DNA of 64,000 nucleotides, from the NCBI GenBank assembly GCA_002355455.1, contig AP017375.1:1178001-1242000 (forward strand). The letters run 5' to 3'. Positions 9,392 through 18,226 of the stretch are shown here, piece by piece (the first letter of the stretch is position 1; each line of letters begins with the position of its first letter). The position numbers and the translations under genes are program-made. Origin of the DNA: Stanieria sp. NIES-3757 (GTDB lineage: Bacteria > Cyanobacteriota > Cyanobacteriia > Cyanobacteriales > Xenococcaceae). Below the pieces are notes generated by a model. The model was given only the letters and a program-made list of their open reading frames with translations. It searched no databases and was not told the DNA's origin.

Positions 9392-9712
9392 TTAACGCTG
9401 TAAAGAAGAATCTTTAACAATTGTAATTGGCGTAACTCTTGAGGCTGAATTAATTTCTCCGACTAGTTTAGCTTTGTTACTCCACTGAACCAATAATCCT
9501 ACTATCAGAAACAACAAACTTACTACTATTTCTAAACAAATAATTCGACTGGAGTTTAGTTTAGTTTCGCTTCTAGATTCAGTAGTAGCTAGAGCTTCCT
9601 GAATCATCGTGGTTTCAATCGTCAAATTAGAATAAGACTGATTTGAAAGTAACCAGAGAGCGAGCGATTGATCCGAACCAGGTGGGGAGTAGCGGTCTTG
9701 TGGTTGTGACAT
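9392..9712 (-). CDS. Small single-pass membrane protein, unknown function
   Basis: 106 aa from ATG at 9712 (MSQPQDRYSPPG). A soluble N-terminal half of about 60 residues is followed by one transmembrane helix (ICLEIVVSLLFLIVGLLVQW) and a short basic tail. I recognise no domain. A TTG start at 9748 would add 12 residues but has no ribosome-binding site either. The following 270 bases downstream (9118-9391) hold no convincing gene; a short coding-like stretch on the minus strand there ends FWGKFRYIAKVSAAELV. Confidence 0.5.
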   Translation of the reverse strand: MSQPQDRYSPPGSDQSLALWLLSNQSYSNLTIETTMIQEALATTESRSETKLNSSRIICLEIVVSLLFLIVGLLVQWSNKAKLVGEINSASRVTPITIVKDSSLQR

Positions 9713-10046
9713 AATGGTTTTTGCTCGAAAATGCGTATTTATAGCCAAAATAAAAAGAAAATTGGAGCAACTAGAGATTCGGAATCAATAGTTTCCTTGT
9801 TTTTTCTAGTTGTTATGAATAACACAGCAATATTTTCTTCTTACTTGTTATTTATACGACTGAGTTAATCAAAAAAATGCAATTTCTTTTGTCTATAAAT
9901 TGAAAACCAGAATGGAGAAGAAATAGAGAACAACTAAATTATTGGTTGGTTGGTTAATTCTTATTTTGCTCTTAGCTACGAACCATGAATTAAAATCAAA
10001 CTATTGATGGTGATGGTATTTTTTTCTGTTTCTGATTAAATCAAAA

Positions 10047-10084
10047 AGCGATCTCGGCAAAGCCGAGGCGCGTACGCGATCGCT
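10047..10084. repeat. HIP1-linked palindromic repeat
   Basis: A nested inverted repeat: inner arms TCGGC/GCCGA around AAA, outer arms AGCGATC/GATCGCT, the last overlapping a HIP1 octamer. It sits 22 bases beyond the stop of the GNAT gene. The remaining 9713-10046 gap is AT-rich with no gene seen. Confidence 0.6.
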
Positions 10085-10105
10085 ATAGCTTGCTTGAACT
10101 AAAAT

Positions 10106-11041
10106 TTAACGTTTGTCTTCGATTACATAAACATCAGGACGACTATAACCTGTTTGATTGGGTTTGTGGATGGAGACGGAAAGTACAGATATACGAAATT
10201 TTTTTGCGAGTAAGAGACGGTAAGCATTAACACAAGCCGTATCTACGCCAGCTACTAAAGAAGACATTCCCAAGATCATGCTGAAAGCTTCACATTCATC
10301 GATTAACTGTTCAAAGGCTTTGGCTGATTTGGCTGCTGCTAACTTAACATAACAGCTTCCTCGGGCTGCTTCTGAACCTGTTCCATAATGACAAATAGCA
10401 AACCCAATTAATCCTGTATCATCCAAAATCAATAATGTGTCTCCAAGGAAACGTTGTTGTACAAGAAGAATTTCCGAACGCCAATCTAATCCTTCATAAA
10501 TCTTGTCCGTTAATTGATAGACAGCATTTAAACTTTCTGTTTGTTGCTCACTAGAAAGTTGAGAATATCTTGTAGCTTTTAGAGCTTGGAATTGAATCGA
10601 TGAAAAAGCTTTAGTACATAAAGCAATTAAAAATCGTGGTTCAGCACCAAATTTACCGTAAAAATAAATATGTTTGGGGCTATTGGCATGGGTACAAAAA
10701 ACAATCTGTTGGCTCTCCCATACGTCAAACTTGGACCAAGAAGCAGTTATTAATTGAGAACCAATACCTCGATCCCAATAATCAGGATCAGTCACAATGG
10801 GGCCAAACCCTGCACAACTACCCCAATTAGCTACCATACAGAAACCAATCAGTTTGCCGTCTGCTTTAGCAGAAAACGCTCCTAAAGGCTCGCGATACCA
10901 ACGGGATGTATATTCTGCTCCATTACCAAAGTTCATCGGCTCTGCAAGCCCCAAAAATGTGCCAAAGGAAAGTCGCAAGAGTTTTTCTGCTTCTGGTAGC
11001 TCACTTTCTTGCAATAAATCGATCTTGATAGAATCCATCAT
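10106..11041 (-). CDS. GNAT-family N-acetyltransferase, two-domain
   Basis: A 311-aa protein. The N-terminal half has the GNAT acetyl-CoA loop region (DPDYWDRGIGSQLI, about residues 85-98) after the strand KLIGFCMVANWG. The C-terminal half repeats the fold more loosely, with GLIGFAICHYG and MSSLVAGVDTACVNAYRLLL, so this is likely a tandem GNAT protein. The acceptor substrate is unknown. Two adjacent ATG codons begin the frame. It stands alone, minus strand. Confidence 0.78.
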   Translation of the reverse strand: MMDSIKIDLLQESELPEAEKLLRLSFGTFLGLAEPMNFGNGAEYTSRWYREPLGAFSAKADGKLIGFCMVANWGSCAGFGPIVTDPDYWDRGIGSQLITASWSKFDVWESQQIVFCTHANSPKHIYFYGKFGAEPRFLIALCTKAFSSIQFQALKATRYSQLSSEQQTESLNAVYQLTDKIYEGLDWRSEILLVQQRFLGDTLLILDDTGLIGFAICHYGTGSEAARGSCYVKLAAAKSAKAFEQLIDECEAFSMILGMSSLVAGVDTACVNAYRLLLAKKFRISVLSVSIHKPNQTGYSRPDVYVIEDKR

Positions 11042-11218
11042 TGTGTTTTAATTCACTAGCTTTAAAATGCTTTTCTTTCATTAGTAAGCGTTGACGAAGC
11101 TTAAATCGTAGATAACTTTGATTTTTGATTGGAACATTCTTGATTAAAAAGTTATCTGCTTTAATTTATTAAAAACAATTATTCTAAAAATATTTTAGTA
11201 ACAAAATTTTTTAAATAT

Positions 11219-11464
11219 TTATTGATAATTAGTTAAATAATTATGATTGTTATCTGAAGCGGAGCGTTTACTAAAACTGAAACTATTCATATAAGCAATT
11301 CCATGGTACGTAAAATATTTGAGATGAATCACTGATTTAACTTCTACTTCAGCACAACGTTTAATTTGATATTCTTGACCTCGATATTTAACTGTGGTTT
11401 CAGTTTCAGCAGTTGCCAAATGATTAGTAGATTGATATCGAATACCACGGTAAGTAAGTTGCAT
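11219..11464 (-). CDS. DUF4278 domain protein
   Basis: A small cyanobacterial protein of 81 aa. It opens with MQLTYRGIRYQ, the hallmark of DUF4278, and repeats similar aromatic-R/H-G motifs (VKYRGQEYQIKR, FTYHGIAYMNSF). Function unknown. I used ATG at 11464, preceded by GGGAGA at good spacing, rather than a longer frame from 11530, because the family begins at this motif. Confidence 0.75.
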   Translation of the reverse strand: MQLTYRGIRYQSTNHLATAETETTVKYRGQEYQIKRCAEVEVKSVIHLKYFTYHGIAYMNSFSFSKRSASDNNHNYLTNYQ

Positions 11465-11535
11465 AATTTTCTCCCGATTAATTGCCAAATTTCTAATTAA
11501 TACTAGGAAGGAAAACCGAGCAATATGCATTTAAA

Positions 11536-11700
11536 TTAGACGCGATCGCTCGTTTTAGGATGAGCAAACCTCTGGTAGAGCGTGGATGCACTCAAAATCG
11601 CTTTACTTGGATCCCCGTAGTATAAACCAATCAACATATAAAGCGCGTGGAGATAATGTAAATACTCAGAATGTAATAAATTCGGCTGCTTTTTTACCAC
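11536..11700 (-). CDS. Possible small gene (54 codons), unknown
   Basis: A minus-strand frame from GTG at 11700 to TAA at 11536. The product begins MVKKQPNLLHSEYLHYLHAL, continues through YMLIGLYYGDPSKAI and ends KTSDRV. Composition is protein-like, rich in Leu/Tyr/His with few rare residues. An AGGAG lies 14 bases before the GTG and closer to an in-frame ATT. A TAG sits in frame just upstream, so it could instead be the 3' end of a decayed gene. It is 71 bases upstream of the DUF4278 gene on the same strand. Confidence 0.35.
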   Translation of the reverse strand: MVKKQPNLLHSEYLHYLHALYMLIGLYYGDPSKAILSASTLYQRFAHPKTSDRV

Positions 11701-11850
11701 TTTGTCAATGCGTAACTCCTAGTAATTTAGCTTGAGTTAATTTGTAGCAAGACAAAACAAGGCAGAATTCTGGTTGTTCAATTAAGCTTTAAGCAAATGT
11801 AATGAAATCAAAACAAAATTTCTGTTCCAAGCCGTTCAATATTTGCTAAA

Positions 11851-11878
11851 AAAAAAGTATCTCCCTGATTTAGGGAGA
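11851..11878 (-). terminator. Rho-independent terminator of the repeat lipoprotein gene
   Basis: Read on the minus strand: hairpin TCTCCCT, loop of 5, AGGGAGA (11860-11878), then ATAC and a run of nine T. It lies 60 bases after the lipoprotein stop codon. Confidence 0.8.
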
Positions 11879-11938
11879 CTATACACAAAAATCAACTATT
11901 AATTTCTGACACTATTGTCTATTCGTGGTGTCAGTCTT

Positions 11939-12286
11939 TTATTGTGCGGTTTCTGTTTCTGGAGCTACTTGTTCGGCAGATTCAGATGCTTCGGGGGTTT
12001 CAACTTCAGCACTAGGTTCAACTACAGTTCCTTCGGTAGCGGTTTCTTCGGGGGTTTCAACTTCAGCATTAGGTTCAACTACAGTTCCTTCAGTAGCGGT
12101 TTCTTCGGGGGTTTCAACTTCAGCACTAGGTTCAACTACAGTTCCTTCAGGAGTTTCAGTAGATTCGATTTGAACAGAATCTTCAGGAGTTGTGGTAGAA
12201 GGAGTACTGCTATTAACAGAACTACAAGCACCTAATAATGCTGCTAAACCTAAAGTTACAGAGAGAGCTTTTAATTGAAGTTTCAT
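11939..12286 (-). CDS. Lipoprotein with three 19-residue acidic repeats
   Basis: 115 aa. The signal peptide ends in a lipobox, LAALLGACSS with Cys at residue 21. The mature part is a Thr/Ser/Pro/Glu-rich disordered chain containing three tandem copies of EGTVVEPSAEVETPEETAT (residues 47-65, 66-84, 85-103, the last diverging at its end). It is probably a membrane-tethered low-complexity protein of unknown role. The start at 12286 was chosen because the signal peptide begins there; an upstream extension has no support. Confidence 0.75.
   Translation of the reverse strand: MKLQLKALSVTLGLAALLGACSSVNSSTPSTTTPEDSVQIESTETPEGTVVEPSAEVETPEETATEGTVVEPNAEVETPEETATEGTVVEPSAEVETPEASESAEQVAPETETAQ
11978..12148 (-). 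repeat. Tandem 57-bp repeat, three units
   Basis: Three in-frame copies of a 57-base unit inside the lipoprotein gene. The copies are close to identical in DNA, so they arose by recent slippage or unequal recombination. Unit number may vary between strains. Confidence 0.85.
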
Positions 12287-13012
12287 AATATTTGCAGTCA
12301 AGTTTTCTTTCTTTGGTTCTCTAAGATTAAGAGTAAAAAGTAAAAAATCTGATATAAATTGCCTCAAATAATTTTTTTTTCAGGGAACTTTTGGGAGGAA
12401 CAAGAGTCTGCTTTGTTTTCATTTATTTAAAGAGTTCAAAGCATCTTAGAAATTGATAAATAAAATTTATTTCCTAGAATTTTAAAAGAAAATTTTCAAG
12501 ATAAAAAGGAAGGTAAAAGATTGATACAAATAACTCTTTACGTAATAATACTCAAAAATTTAACCTGATATATTATTTTTTTGATAAAGCTAAAGTTCTT
12601 CTTTATCAAGCCTTAATAAATAATTTGCTGATGAACAGATTGAAAAAAATCAGCATTTACTCAGTGTTAACGCCTAATTTAATCTTGTTTAATTTTTTAT
12701 TTTTATAAGCTTTTGTTATTTTGTATCTGCATATTTAATTAAAGCTATACTTCTACTTCTAATAGTGATGAGATAAATACTTACGTTGAATCAATGAGGC
12801 TAGGCTTCTGTTGATAATTCTGAGACAAAGTGAGTAGAGAAATTACTTAAATTTGATTTCTTGATCGTGCTAACAAAATCAACATAGATTTATCGGTGTA
12901 GTTAAATAGAACAAGAGTATTGCTTAAGCTAGATATTAAGATTTAGAAATAAATTAAATTTATTTTCAAGCGATCGCTATTCGTTCAAGACAAAAATTTT
13001 GAAAAAAAACAT
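12287..13012. other. Long AT-rich intergenic region, no gene seen
   Basis: About 725 bases with no open frame of coding character. Two hairpins without T-runs are visible: TTGATAAAG/CTTTATCAA (12581-12589 with 12601-12609), and TGCTGAT/ATCAGCA near 12640-12665. One HIP1 site lies at about 12970. Confidence 0.5.
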
Positions 13013-13041
13013 TTGTTATTTCTGTAAGTATTTGTTATACT
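13013..13041 (+). promoter_or_regulatory. Sigma-70 type promoter of the initiator tRNA
   Basis: TTGTTA (13013-13018) and TATACT (13036-13041) are separated by exactly 17 bases. Transcription would begin near 13048, five bases before the mature tRNA. Confidence 0.75.
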
Positions 13042-13052
13042 CGATAAGGCGA

Positions 13053-13126
<74 letters not shown>

Positions 13127-13142
13127 TTCAAAAAAATTATTA

Positions 13143-13179
13143 GATCCTACATTGTAAGATAAGTGTAGGATCTTTTTTT
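13143..13179 (+). terminator. Rho-independent terminator after tRNA-fMet
   Basis: Perfect arms GATCCTACA (13143-13151) and TGTAGGATC (13164-13172), followed by seven T. Confidence 0.9.
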
Positions 13180-13266
13180 AGAGGGAAGTTTTTAAATCTA
13201 CCATAGACAAGGTAATTGTGCCAAGCTGGTAGCGGTCTGGGTAATCTTCTACAGAGGGAATCGGAA

Positions 13267-14703
13267 ATGACAGTGGAAATACGCAAGCCTATTTTAGTAG
13301 CAGGAGTAGGTTTAACTGTTGCTTTATGGTTATGGAATAGTTTGCATCATTCATTGGTAGAGATTGGCGAATGGGCAACTTTAGGAACAATAGCTCTTGG
13401 TGGTGGTTTTTGGTGGTACAAACAAAATCAATCTCATCAACAAATATCAGAGTTACTTTTACAACCTCTTCAACCCGAAGATATTGAAAAGGCTTTGGCA
13501 GAAGTTAATCAAATTGTGAGTGCTATCGAGATAGAAGCTCCGACATTAGATATTGTTAACCTGAAACAAAAAATAAATCAATTACCTGAGCAGTTAAAAC
13601 GGCAAGAATTACAATTTGTCGTTACTGGAGGCAAAAATGTAGGTAAAACAAGTCTCAAACAAGTTTTAGAAAATCAAGCAAACGAGCAGAAAATTGATTG
13701 GGTAGAAACTAAAGCTTTATTATCAGATACAGAGTTATTAGAAGAAGAAGTTAGAGCAATTGCGTTAGCTGCCGATCTAGTTTTCTTTGTTGTTGCTGGT
13801 GATTTAACTGAATCTCAATGGCAAATTCTGCAACAGTTAGTCAAATCTCGGCAGCGAATCTTGTTAGTTTTTAACAAACAGGATCAGTATGCTTTAGAAG
13901 AAAGAATCTATATTCAGCAACAAATACAACAAAGAGTAGCAAAAATTATTCCTTCAACAGATCTTGTTGCGATCGCTGCTGCACCTAATCCAATCAAAGT
14001 ACGTCAACAACAAGAAGACGGTTCAATTAAGGAATGGTTAGAAACACAACCAGCAGAAATTACTGATTTGGTGAACCGTTTAACTACTATACTAACTGAA
14101 GAAAAAGAACAATTAATTGCAACTACTACCTGGCGAGAAGCGATTCAACTCAAACAACAAGCTAAAGAAATTTTAAACAAAATTAGACGTGATCGCTCTT
14201 TACCAGTAATTGAACAGTATCAATGGATTGCAGCAGCTACAGCTTTTGCTAATCCTGTAGCAGCATTAGATTTGTTAGCTACAGCAGCAGTAAACACTCA
14301 GATGTTGGTAGATTTAAGTGGGATTTATCAACAAAAATTCTCCTTGTCTCAAGCACAAAACGCTGCGGGAATTCTTGGTAAATTGATGGTGCAGTTAGGA
14401 TTGGTAGAACTCTCGACTAATGCGATCGCTGGACTACTCAAAACCAATGCCTGGACTTATGTTGCTGGTAGTGCGGTACAGGGAGTAAGTACTGCTTATT
14501 TGACTCGAATTGCGGGACTAAGTGTAATTGAATACTTACAAGAACAAGAGGTTAATTTAGAAGATGCTAATGGTATCAATCTAGAAAAATTAAGTAATAA
14601 ATTGCAACAAGTATTTCAACAAAATCAACGTACTGCTTTCTTACAAAACTTTGTCAAACAAACTGTTAATCGTTTATCTGGAGAATTGTCTCCTTCAGCA
14701 TAA
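13267..14703 (+). CDS. Membrane-associated Era-like GTPase with DUF697 region
   Basis: 478 aa from ATG at 13267 (preceded by GAGGGA). Two N-terminal hydrophobic segments (residues about 9-50) are followed by a P-loop TGGKNVGKTSL (about 121-131), a G3-like region AADLVFFVVAGD, and the G4 motif FNKQD. The C-terminal half (from about 330) is the Ala-rich DUF697 membrane-associated domain. Related cyanobacterial proteins are annotated only as GTP-binding or DUF697 proteins. Target process unknown. The longer in-frame extension to 13216 has no start signal. Confidence 0.78.
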   Translation: MTVEIRKPILVAGVGLTVALWLWNSLHHSLVEIGEWATLGTIALGGGFWWYKQNQSHQQISELLLQPLQPEDIEKALAEVNQIVSAIEIEAPTLDIVNLKQKINQLPEQLKRQELQFVVTGGKNVGKTSLKQVLENQANEQKIDWVETKALLSDTELLEEEVRAIALAADLVFFVVAGDLTESQWQILQQLVKSRQRILLVFNKQDQYALEERIYIQQQIQQRVAKIIPSTDLVAIAAAPNPIKVRQQQEDGSIKEWLETQPAEITDLVNRLTTILTEEKEQLIATTTWREAIQLKQQAKEILNKIRRDRSLPVIEQYQWIAAATAFANPVAALDLLATAAVNTQMLVDLSGIYQQKFSLSQAQNAAGILGKLMVQLGLVELSTNAIAGLLKTNAWTYVAGSAVQGVSTAYLTRIAGLSVIEYLQEQEVNLEDANGINLEKLSNKLQQVFQQNQRTAFLQNFVKQTVNRLSGELSPSA

Positions 14704-14777
14704 ACAAGATTGCAGGGAGGTAAGCAAGCAAGGCTAGCATCAATTTCAAATAGAAAAACAACAAATAATTTTTCTGT

Positions 14778-14801
14778 AGGGGTGAACTACCGTTCGCCCT
14801 T
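14778..14801. repeat. Dispersed hairpin repeat, possible terminator
   Basis: Arms around GGGTGAAC and GTTCGCCC pair over 10 bases with two G-U pairs and a TACC loop. It lies between the convergent GTPase and glycosyltransferase genes. The plus-strand tail is TTATTTATATTTTT, which could help terminate the GTPase transcript. Confidence 0.5.
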
Positions 14802-14866
14802 ATTTATATTTTTAGCAAAACAAATAATATGAAAGATTTAAATGTTTGCTATGAATCAACAAAGTT

Positions 14867-16672
14867 CTAAAAATCTTGCTTAGGCAAACAGTGATAAAGA
14901 CGATAACTATATCCAGGCGGTTTGTGTTTAAAATTTTCATCTATATAACAGCCTTGACTTTCTAAACTTGCTGAAACAGAAAAATTGACTATCCAAACAT
15001 TAAGAGGGCGGGGAAACTGATTAATAATCTGATGTAATTTTTGTGTAACTAAATTAGTGTTTTGGTCTTTATGTAGTAATAAAAATTGAGGCGATTTAAT
15101 AGATTTATTTTGGGTTAGTTTGTGCCATTCCCAAGCAATACCCATCATTTCTCCTGTTTGTTCGTGAGTTTTATGGACAGTCGCTACTAAAACAGGGACA
15201 TTGGGATAAGCGATTTGTTGAGCTTCAATCATCACAGGTGCAATTAGATCGGGACGGTCTGGTTTTTGATAACCATAGTTATTAATAACTGTAAATCCGC
15301 CAAGAAAGCCAATAATTATTGTTATAATTGTTAAGTTTTTACCAGATAAAATATAAATTTTTTTACTTAATACTTGTGACCAAGATAAAGCAAAAATTGT
15401 AGCTGCTAATAAAATAGTTGCTGGAAAATAAAAAAATTGAAATCTGGCTGCTAAGGTCAAATCTTTACCTAAAAAATAAGCAAATCCTAATATTAACCCA
15501 ATTGCTGCTAACCAAAAATTACCAATAGTTTGATGAACAAAAGCTTTTGATTTTAACTGCTGATGAGATTGTAAATATTGAATGATTTGCCAAATTAACC
15601 AAACAAGAACTACTAATAAAATTGCTACAGAAATTATTGTTACTACTAGGGGAGTGTTTTCAATTGGAAGTAAATAAAGCATAGTTACTAACCAACCAAA
15701 TAACCTTCCAATTGGTTCTAAAAATTCAATTCCCCAAGGATTGCCATGTTCAATCCATGCAGTTAATTCACTATCAGGAATATCTCGCCAAGTAAACAAC
15801 CACCCCACACAACCAACTATTGTACCTGCGATCGCAATTATTATTCTGCGCCACCAATGAGGGAATAGAGGGAAGGGAGAGGGGGAGAGGGGGAGAGGGG
15901 GAGAAAGATTGGTAGTAGTATTGGAATTTAGTCTTTTTCGCCAATGTAATTTAACTTCTTGAATCCAAAGAGTAAACAACACCACGATTTCTGATACTAA
16001 AGCTAGTCCAAAAAAGTAGTGCGTAGCAACACCCAGGCTATTAATTACAATCCAAGTTAAAACTGTAGCAATATTAAGAGATTTTTTTTGTTCTATATTC
16101 CTAACCGCCACAATTAAACAAGCTAACGAAGCAACAATCAACAAAATGACTAACGTATAATGGCGGGCTTCTTGTGCTAAATAAATTCCGTAGGGAGAAA
16201 CCGCCATTAAAGCTGCTGCAAGTTGGGCAACTAATAGCGAACGACTAAGTAACCAACCCAAACCAAACATAGCAGGAATAGCAGCAACCCCAAGTAAAGC
16301 ACTTAAAGCCCGCGCCCACCAGAGAGAAACCAAACCAACTTGATCCGAAAATAAATGTAACCACAAGTGAGTTAAAACAAAATAAACAGGAGGATGGGTA
16401 CTTTCCTGCATTAAATGATTAATGACTGCCTGGGGTTGAATTGTTTCGTGTTGTTGCAGAGGTAGTAATAAAGTATCCAAATCAATCAAACGATCTAAAG
16501 GAATAGTGCGAAAACTATTACCCAAACTAAAAACTAAAGTAGCCCATTCATCAGCCCAAGGCGGTTTAGATTCGAGATTGGTAAAACGTAAGGCAAATCC
16601 CACCAAAATCGATAATCCCAACAACCCAATTTGAACCCCAATAGTTTTTTGACGCACTTTTTTTGCTAACAT
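14867..16672 (-). CDS. ArnT/PMT-type membrane glycosyltransferase (GT39-like)
   Basis: 601 aa with roughly a dozen transmembrane helices. The N-terminal loop holds the acidic motif KPPWADEWATL and then STHPPVYFVLTHLW, both typical of GT39/GT83 enzymes that use polyprenyl-phosphate sugar donors and act at the outer face of the membrane. A Pro/Ser low-complexity insert (SPPLPLSPSPFPLFP, about residue 260) interrupts a loop and is encoded by a G-rich 8-bp tandem repeat. The acceptor is unknown, perhaps a cell-surface glycan. Divergent from rnhA with almost no spacer. Confidence 0.8.
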   Translation of the reverse strand: MLAKKVRQKTIGVQIGLLGLSILVGFALRFTNLESKPPWADEWATLVFSLGNSFRTIPLDRLIDLDTLLLPLQQHETIQPQAVINHLMQESTHPPVYFVLTHLWLHLFSDQVGLVSLWWARALSALLGVAAIPAMFGLGWLLSRSLLVAQLAAALMAVSPYGIYLAQEARHYTLVILLIVASLACLIVAVRNIEQKKSLNIATVLTWIVINSLGVATHYFFGLALVSEIVVLFTLWIQEVKLHWRKRLNSNTTTNLSPPLPLSPSPFPLFPHWWRRIIIAIAGTIVGCVGWLFTWRDIPDSELTAWIEHGNPWGIEFLEPIGRLFGWLVTMLYLLPIENTPLVVTIISVAILLVVLVWLIWQIIQYLQSHQQLKSKAFVHQTIGNFWLAAIGLILGFAYFLGKDLTLAARFQFFYFPATILLAATIFALSWSQVLSKKIYILSGKNLTIITIIIGFLGGFTVINNYGYQKPDRPDLIAPVMIEAQQIAYPNVPVLVATVHKTHEQTGEMMGIAWEWHKLTQNKSIKSPQFLLLHKDQNTNLVTQKLHQIINQFPRPLNVWIVNFSVSASLESQGCYIDENFKHKPPGYSYRLYHCLPKQDF

Positions 16673-16704
16673 AATTGGCTACAAAATTATCGACCGATGA
16701 TATA

Positions 16705-17178
16705 GTGTCAGAACAATTAAAGCAAGTAATAATTTACACCGATGGTGCTTGTACAGGAAATCCTGGTGCAGGTGGTTACGGTGCGGTGCTTATTTATAAC
16801 CAACATCGTAAAGAAATTTCTGGTGGTTATCGTTTAACTACCAACAATCGCATGGAAATGATGGCTGCGATCGCAGCGTTGACTTCTCTCAAACATAAAT
16901 GTGCTGTTACTCTTCATAGTGATTCTAAATATTTAGTCGATGCCATGAAGCTTGGTTGGGCAAAAAAATGGCAAGTTAACGGCTGGATGAGAAATAAAAA
17001 GGAAAAAGCTAAAAACCCCGACCTTTGGCAACAATTACTCGATCTATGTCAATATCACCAAGTAGATTTTGTCTGGGTAAAAGGTCATGCAGGAATACCA
17101 GAAAACGAATTATGCGATCGCTTGGCAGTAGCTGCTGCGGGACAGTCTAATTTACCTGCTGACCTGGGTTATCTTTGA
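16705..17178 (+). CDS. rnhA: Ribonuclease HI
   Basis: Cleaves the RNA strand of RNA-DNA hybrids. Catalytic acidic residues are visible in [12 protein letters not shown] (first Asp), [10 protein letters not shown] (Glu), [11 protein letters not shown] (Asp) and the C-terminal LCDRLA (Asp). HAGIPENE matches the flexible His loop. GTG at 16705 gives 157 aa, the usual length. A TTG at 16675 would add ten residues but leaves only two bases to the divergent glycosyltransferase start. Neither has a Shine-Dalgarno sequence, so the start is uncertain. Confidence 0.92.
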   Translation: MSEQLKQVIIYTDGACTGNPGAGGYGAVLIYNQHRKEISGGYRLTTNNRMEMMAAIAALTSLKHKCAVTLHSDSKYLVDAMKLGWAKKWQVNGWMRNKKEKAKNPDLWQQLLDLCQYHQVDFVWVKGHAGIPENELCDRLAVAAAGQSNLPADLGYL

Positions 17179-17269
17179 GAAAATTATCTTAAGTATCGAC
17201 TCATCTCTATCTTTCGGCAGAAAATAATTATTTTTTTGTCAAGTGCTATTTACATTTCCTTAAAAACTT

Positions 17270-17287
17270 GTTACATTTGTTTACATA
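17270..17287 (+). promoter_or_regulatory. HLR1 (RpaB-binding) site upstream of psb34
   Basis: GTTACATT, two bases, then TTTACATA. This fits the cyanobacterial HLR1 consensus of two (G/T)TTACA(T/A)(T/A) repeats spaced by 2 bases. Another single half-site (TTTACATT) lies about 20 bases upstream. The site is only 28 bases before the ATG, a position expected for repression by RpaB overlapping the core promoter. Confidence 0.65.
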
Positions 17288-17315
17288 AAGAAAAAAGCAA
17301 ATAACAAAAAACCTT

Positions 17316-17486
17316 ATGTATTCAACAACTGACGAAAACGGAATTATTAATAACTTTCCTAAAGAACCAAAAATGTACTTAGCAGAAGAACCCTCTTCAG
17401 CACAAAAACGTAATTATGCGCTTCAAGGTATAGCTGCTGGTTTATTGATTACTGCTGTAGTTTGGATTTCTCTAGCGGTTAGTTAA
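17316..17486 (+). CDS. psb34: Photosystem II assembly factor Psb34 (Hlip-like)
   Basis: 56 aa, MYSTTDENGIINNFPKEPKM then a hydrophobic C-terminal helix ending VVWISLAVS. The N-terminal pattern of acidic residues, NNF and EPKxY, plus one transmembrane helix, matches the Psb34/Ssl1498 family, which binds PSII assembly intermediates near CP47. An HLR1 site lies directly upstream and a strong terminator follows, so it is a monocistronic light-regulated gene. Family recognition is from memory of the motif. Confidence 0.78.
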   Translation: MYSTTDENGIINNFPKEPKMYLAEEPSSAQKRNYALQGIAAGLLITAVVWISLAVS

Positions 17487-17556
17487 AAGATTGTTTACTT
17501 ATAGTTAGTGCCTAGTATTTAAAAAATTTCTCATCGACAATGGATTTCTCCTCTTT

Positions 17557-17583
17557 AACCTCGGTAAGTGCGCCGAGGTTTTT
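17557..17583 (+). terminator. Rho-independent terminator after psb34
   Basis: Arms AACCTCGG (17557-17564) and CCGAGGTT (17573-17580), followed by more T. GC-rich stem of 6 plus two A-T pairs. Confidence 0.85.
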
Positions 17584-17597
17584 GCTGTTTACTGCTA

Positions 17598-17631
17598 CTA
17601 AAAAAACCTACCTCAGCAAAAGTGGGTAGGT
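17598..17631 (-). terminator. Rho-independent terminator of ndk
   Basis: On the minus strand: ACCTACC, loop of 12, GGTAGGT (17606-17631), followed by a run of T. It lies 28 bases after the ndk stop codon. Confidence 0.85.
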
Positions 17632-17659
17632 ATTGAATCAGAATTAAAAGAACCAATTT

Positions 17660-18109
17660 CTATTCGTATAACCAAGACTTAATAGTTGGTTCCCAACTAA
17701 CTAATTCGTCGTCACTAAACCACAAACTAATTTCTCTTTGGGCAGTTTCAATCGCATCGGAACCGTGAATTAAGTTTCGACCGATACTAACGCCATAATC
17801 ACCCCGAATTGTACCAGGTTCGGCAGTAAGGGGATTAGTAGCACCAATAACTTTTCTAGCAGCAGCGACTACGCCGTCTCCTTCCCAAACCATTGCTACC
17901 ACAGGAGCAGAAGTAATAAAATCTACTAAACCGCCAAAAAATGGTCTTTCTTTGTGAACATCGTAATGTTTTTCAGCCAGTTCGCGGGAGACTTTCATTA
18001 ACTTCAAGCCAACTAAAGTAAAACCCTTAGTTTCAAAACGACGGACTACTTCACCAATCAGATTACGCTGTACTCCATCAGGTTTGATCATGAGAAATGT
18101 GCGTTCCAT
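17660..18109 (-). CDS. ndk: Nucleoside diphosphate kinase
   Basis: Transfers the gamma-phosphate of ATP to NDPs via a phosphohistidine. The 149-aa chain has the signature NLIHGSDA with active-site H115, the KPDGVQR N-terminal motif and the kpn loop region near residue 95-105. An AAGGAGGG Shine-Dalgarno precedes the ATG. Compact single gene with its own terminator. Confidence 0.97.
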   Translation of the reverse strand: MERTFLMIKPDGVQRNLIGEVVRRFETKGFTLVGLKLMKVSRELAEKHYDVHKERPFFGGLVDFITSAPVVAMVWEGDGVVAAARKVIGATNPLTAEPGTIRGDYGVSIGRNLIHGSDAIETAQREISLWFSDDELVSWEPTIKSWLYE

Positions 18110-18226
18110 TATACCCTCCTTGAGAATTTACAATTTGTCACAAACTTCAGATTAACTCAGATTTTGCCTCTTTTTTTGAAATGTTTAGAATGGATTAAAG
18201 GCTTAAGCGATCGCTCTTGTTAGGCT

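Noticed and set aside
11915-12235. Plus-strand Phe/Ser/Gly-rich frame over the lipoprotein repeats
   Set aside because: Antisense of the tandem repeat; composition is a by-product of the 57-bp units.
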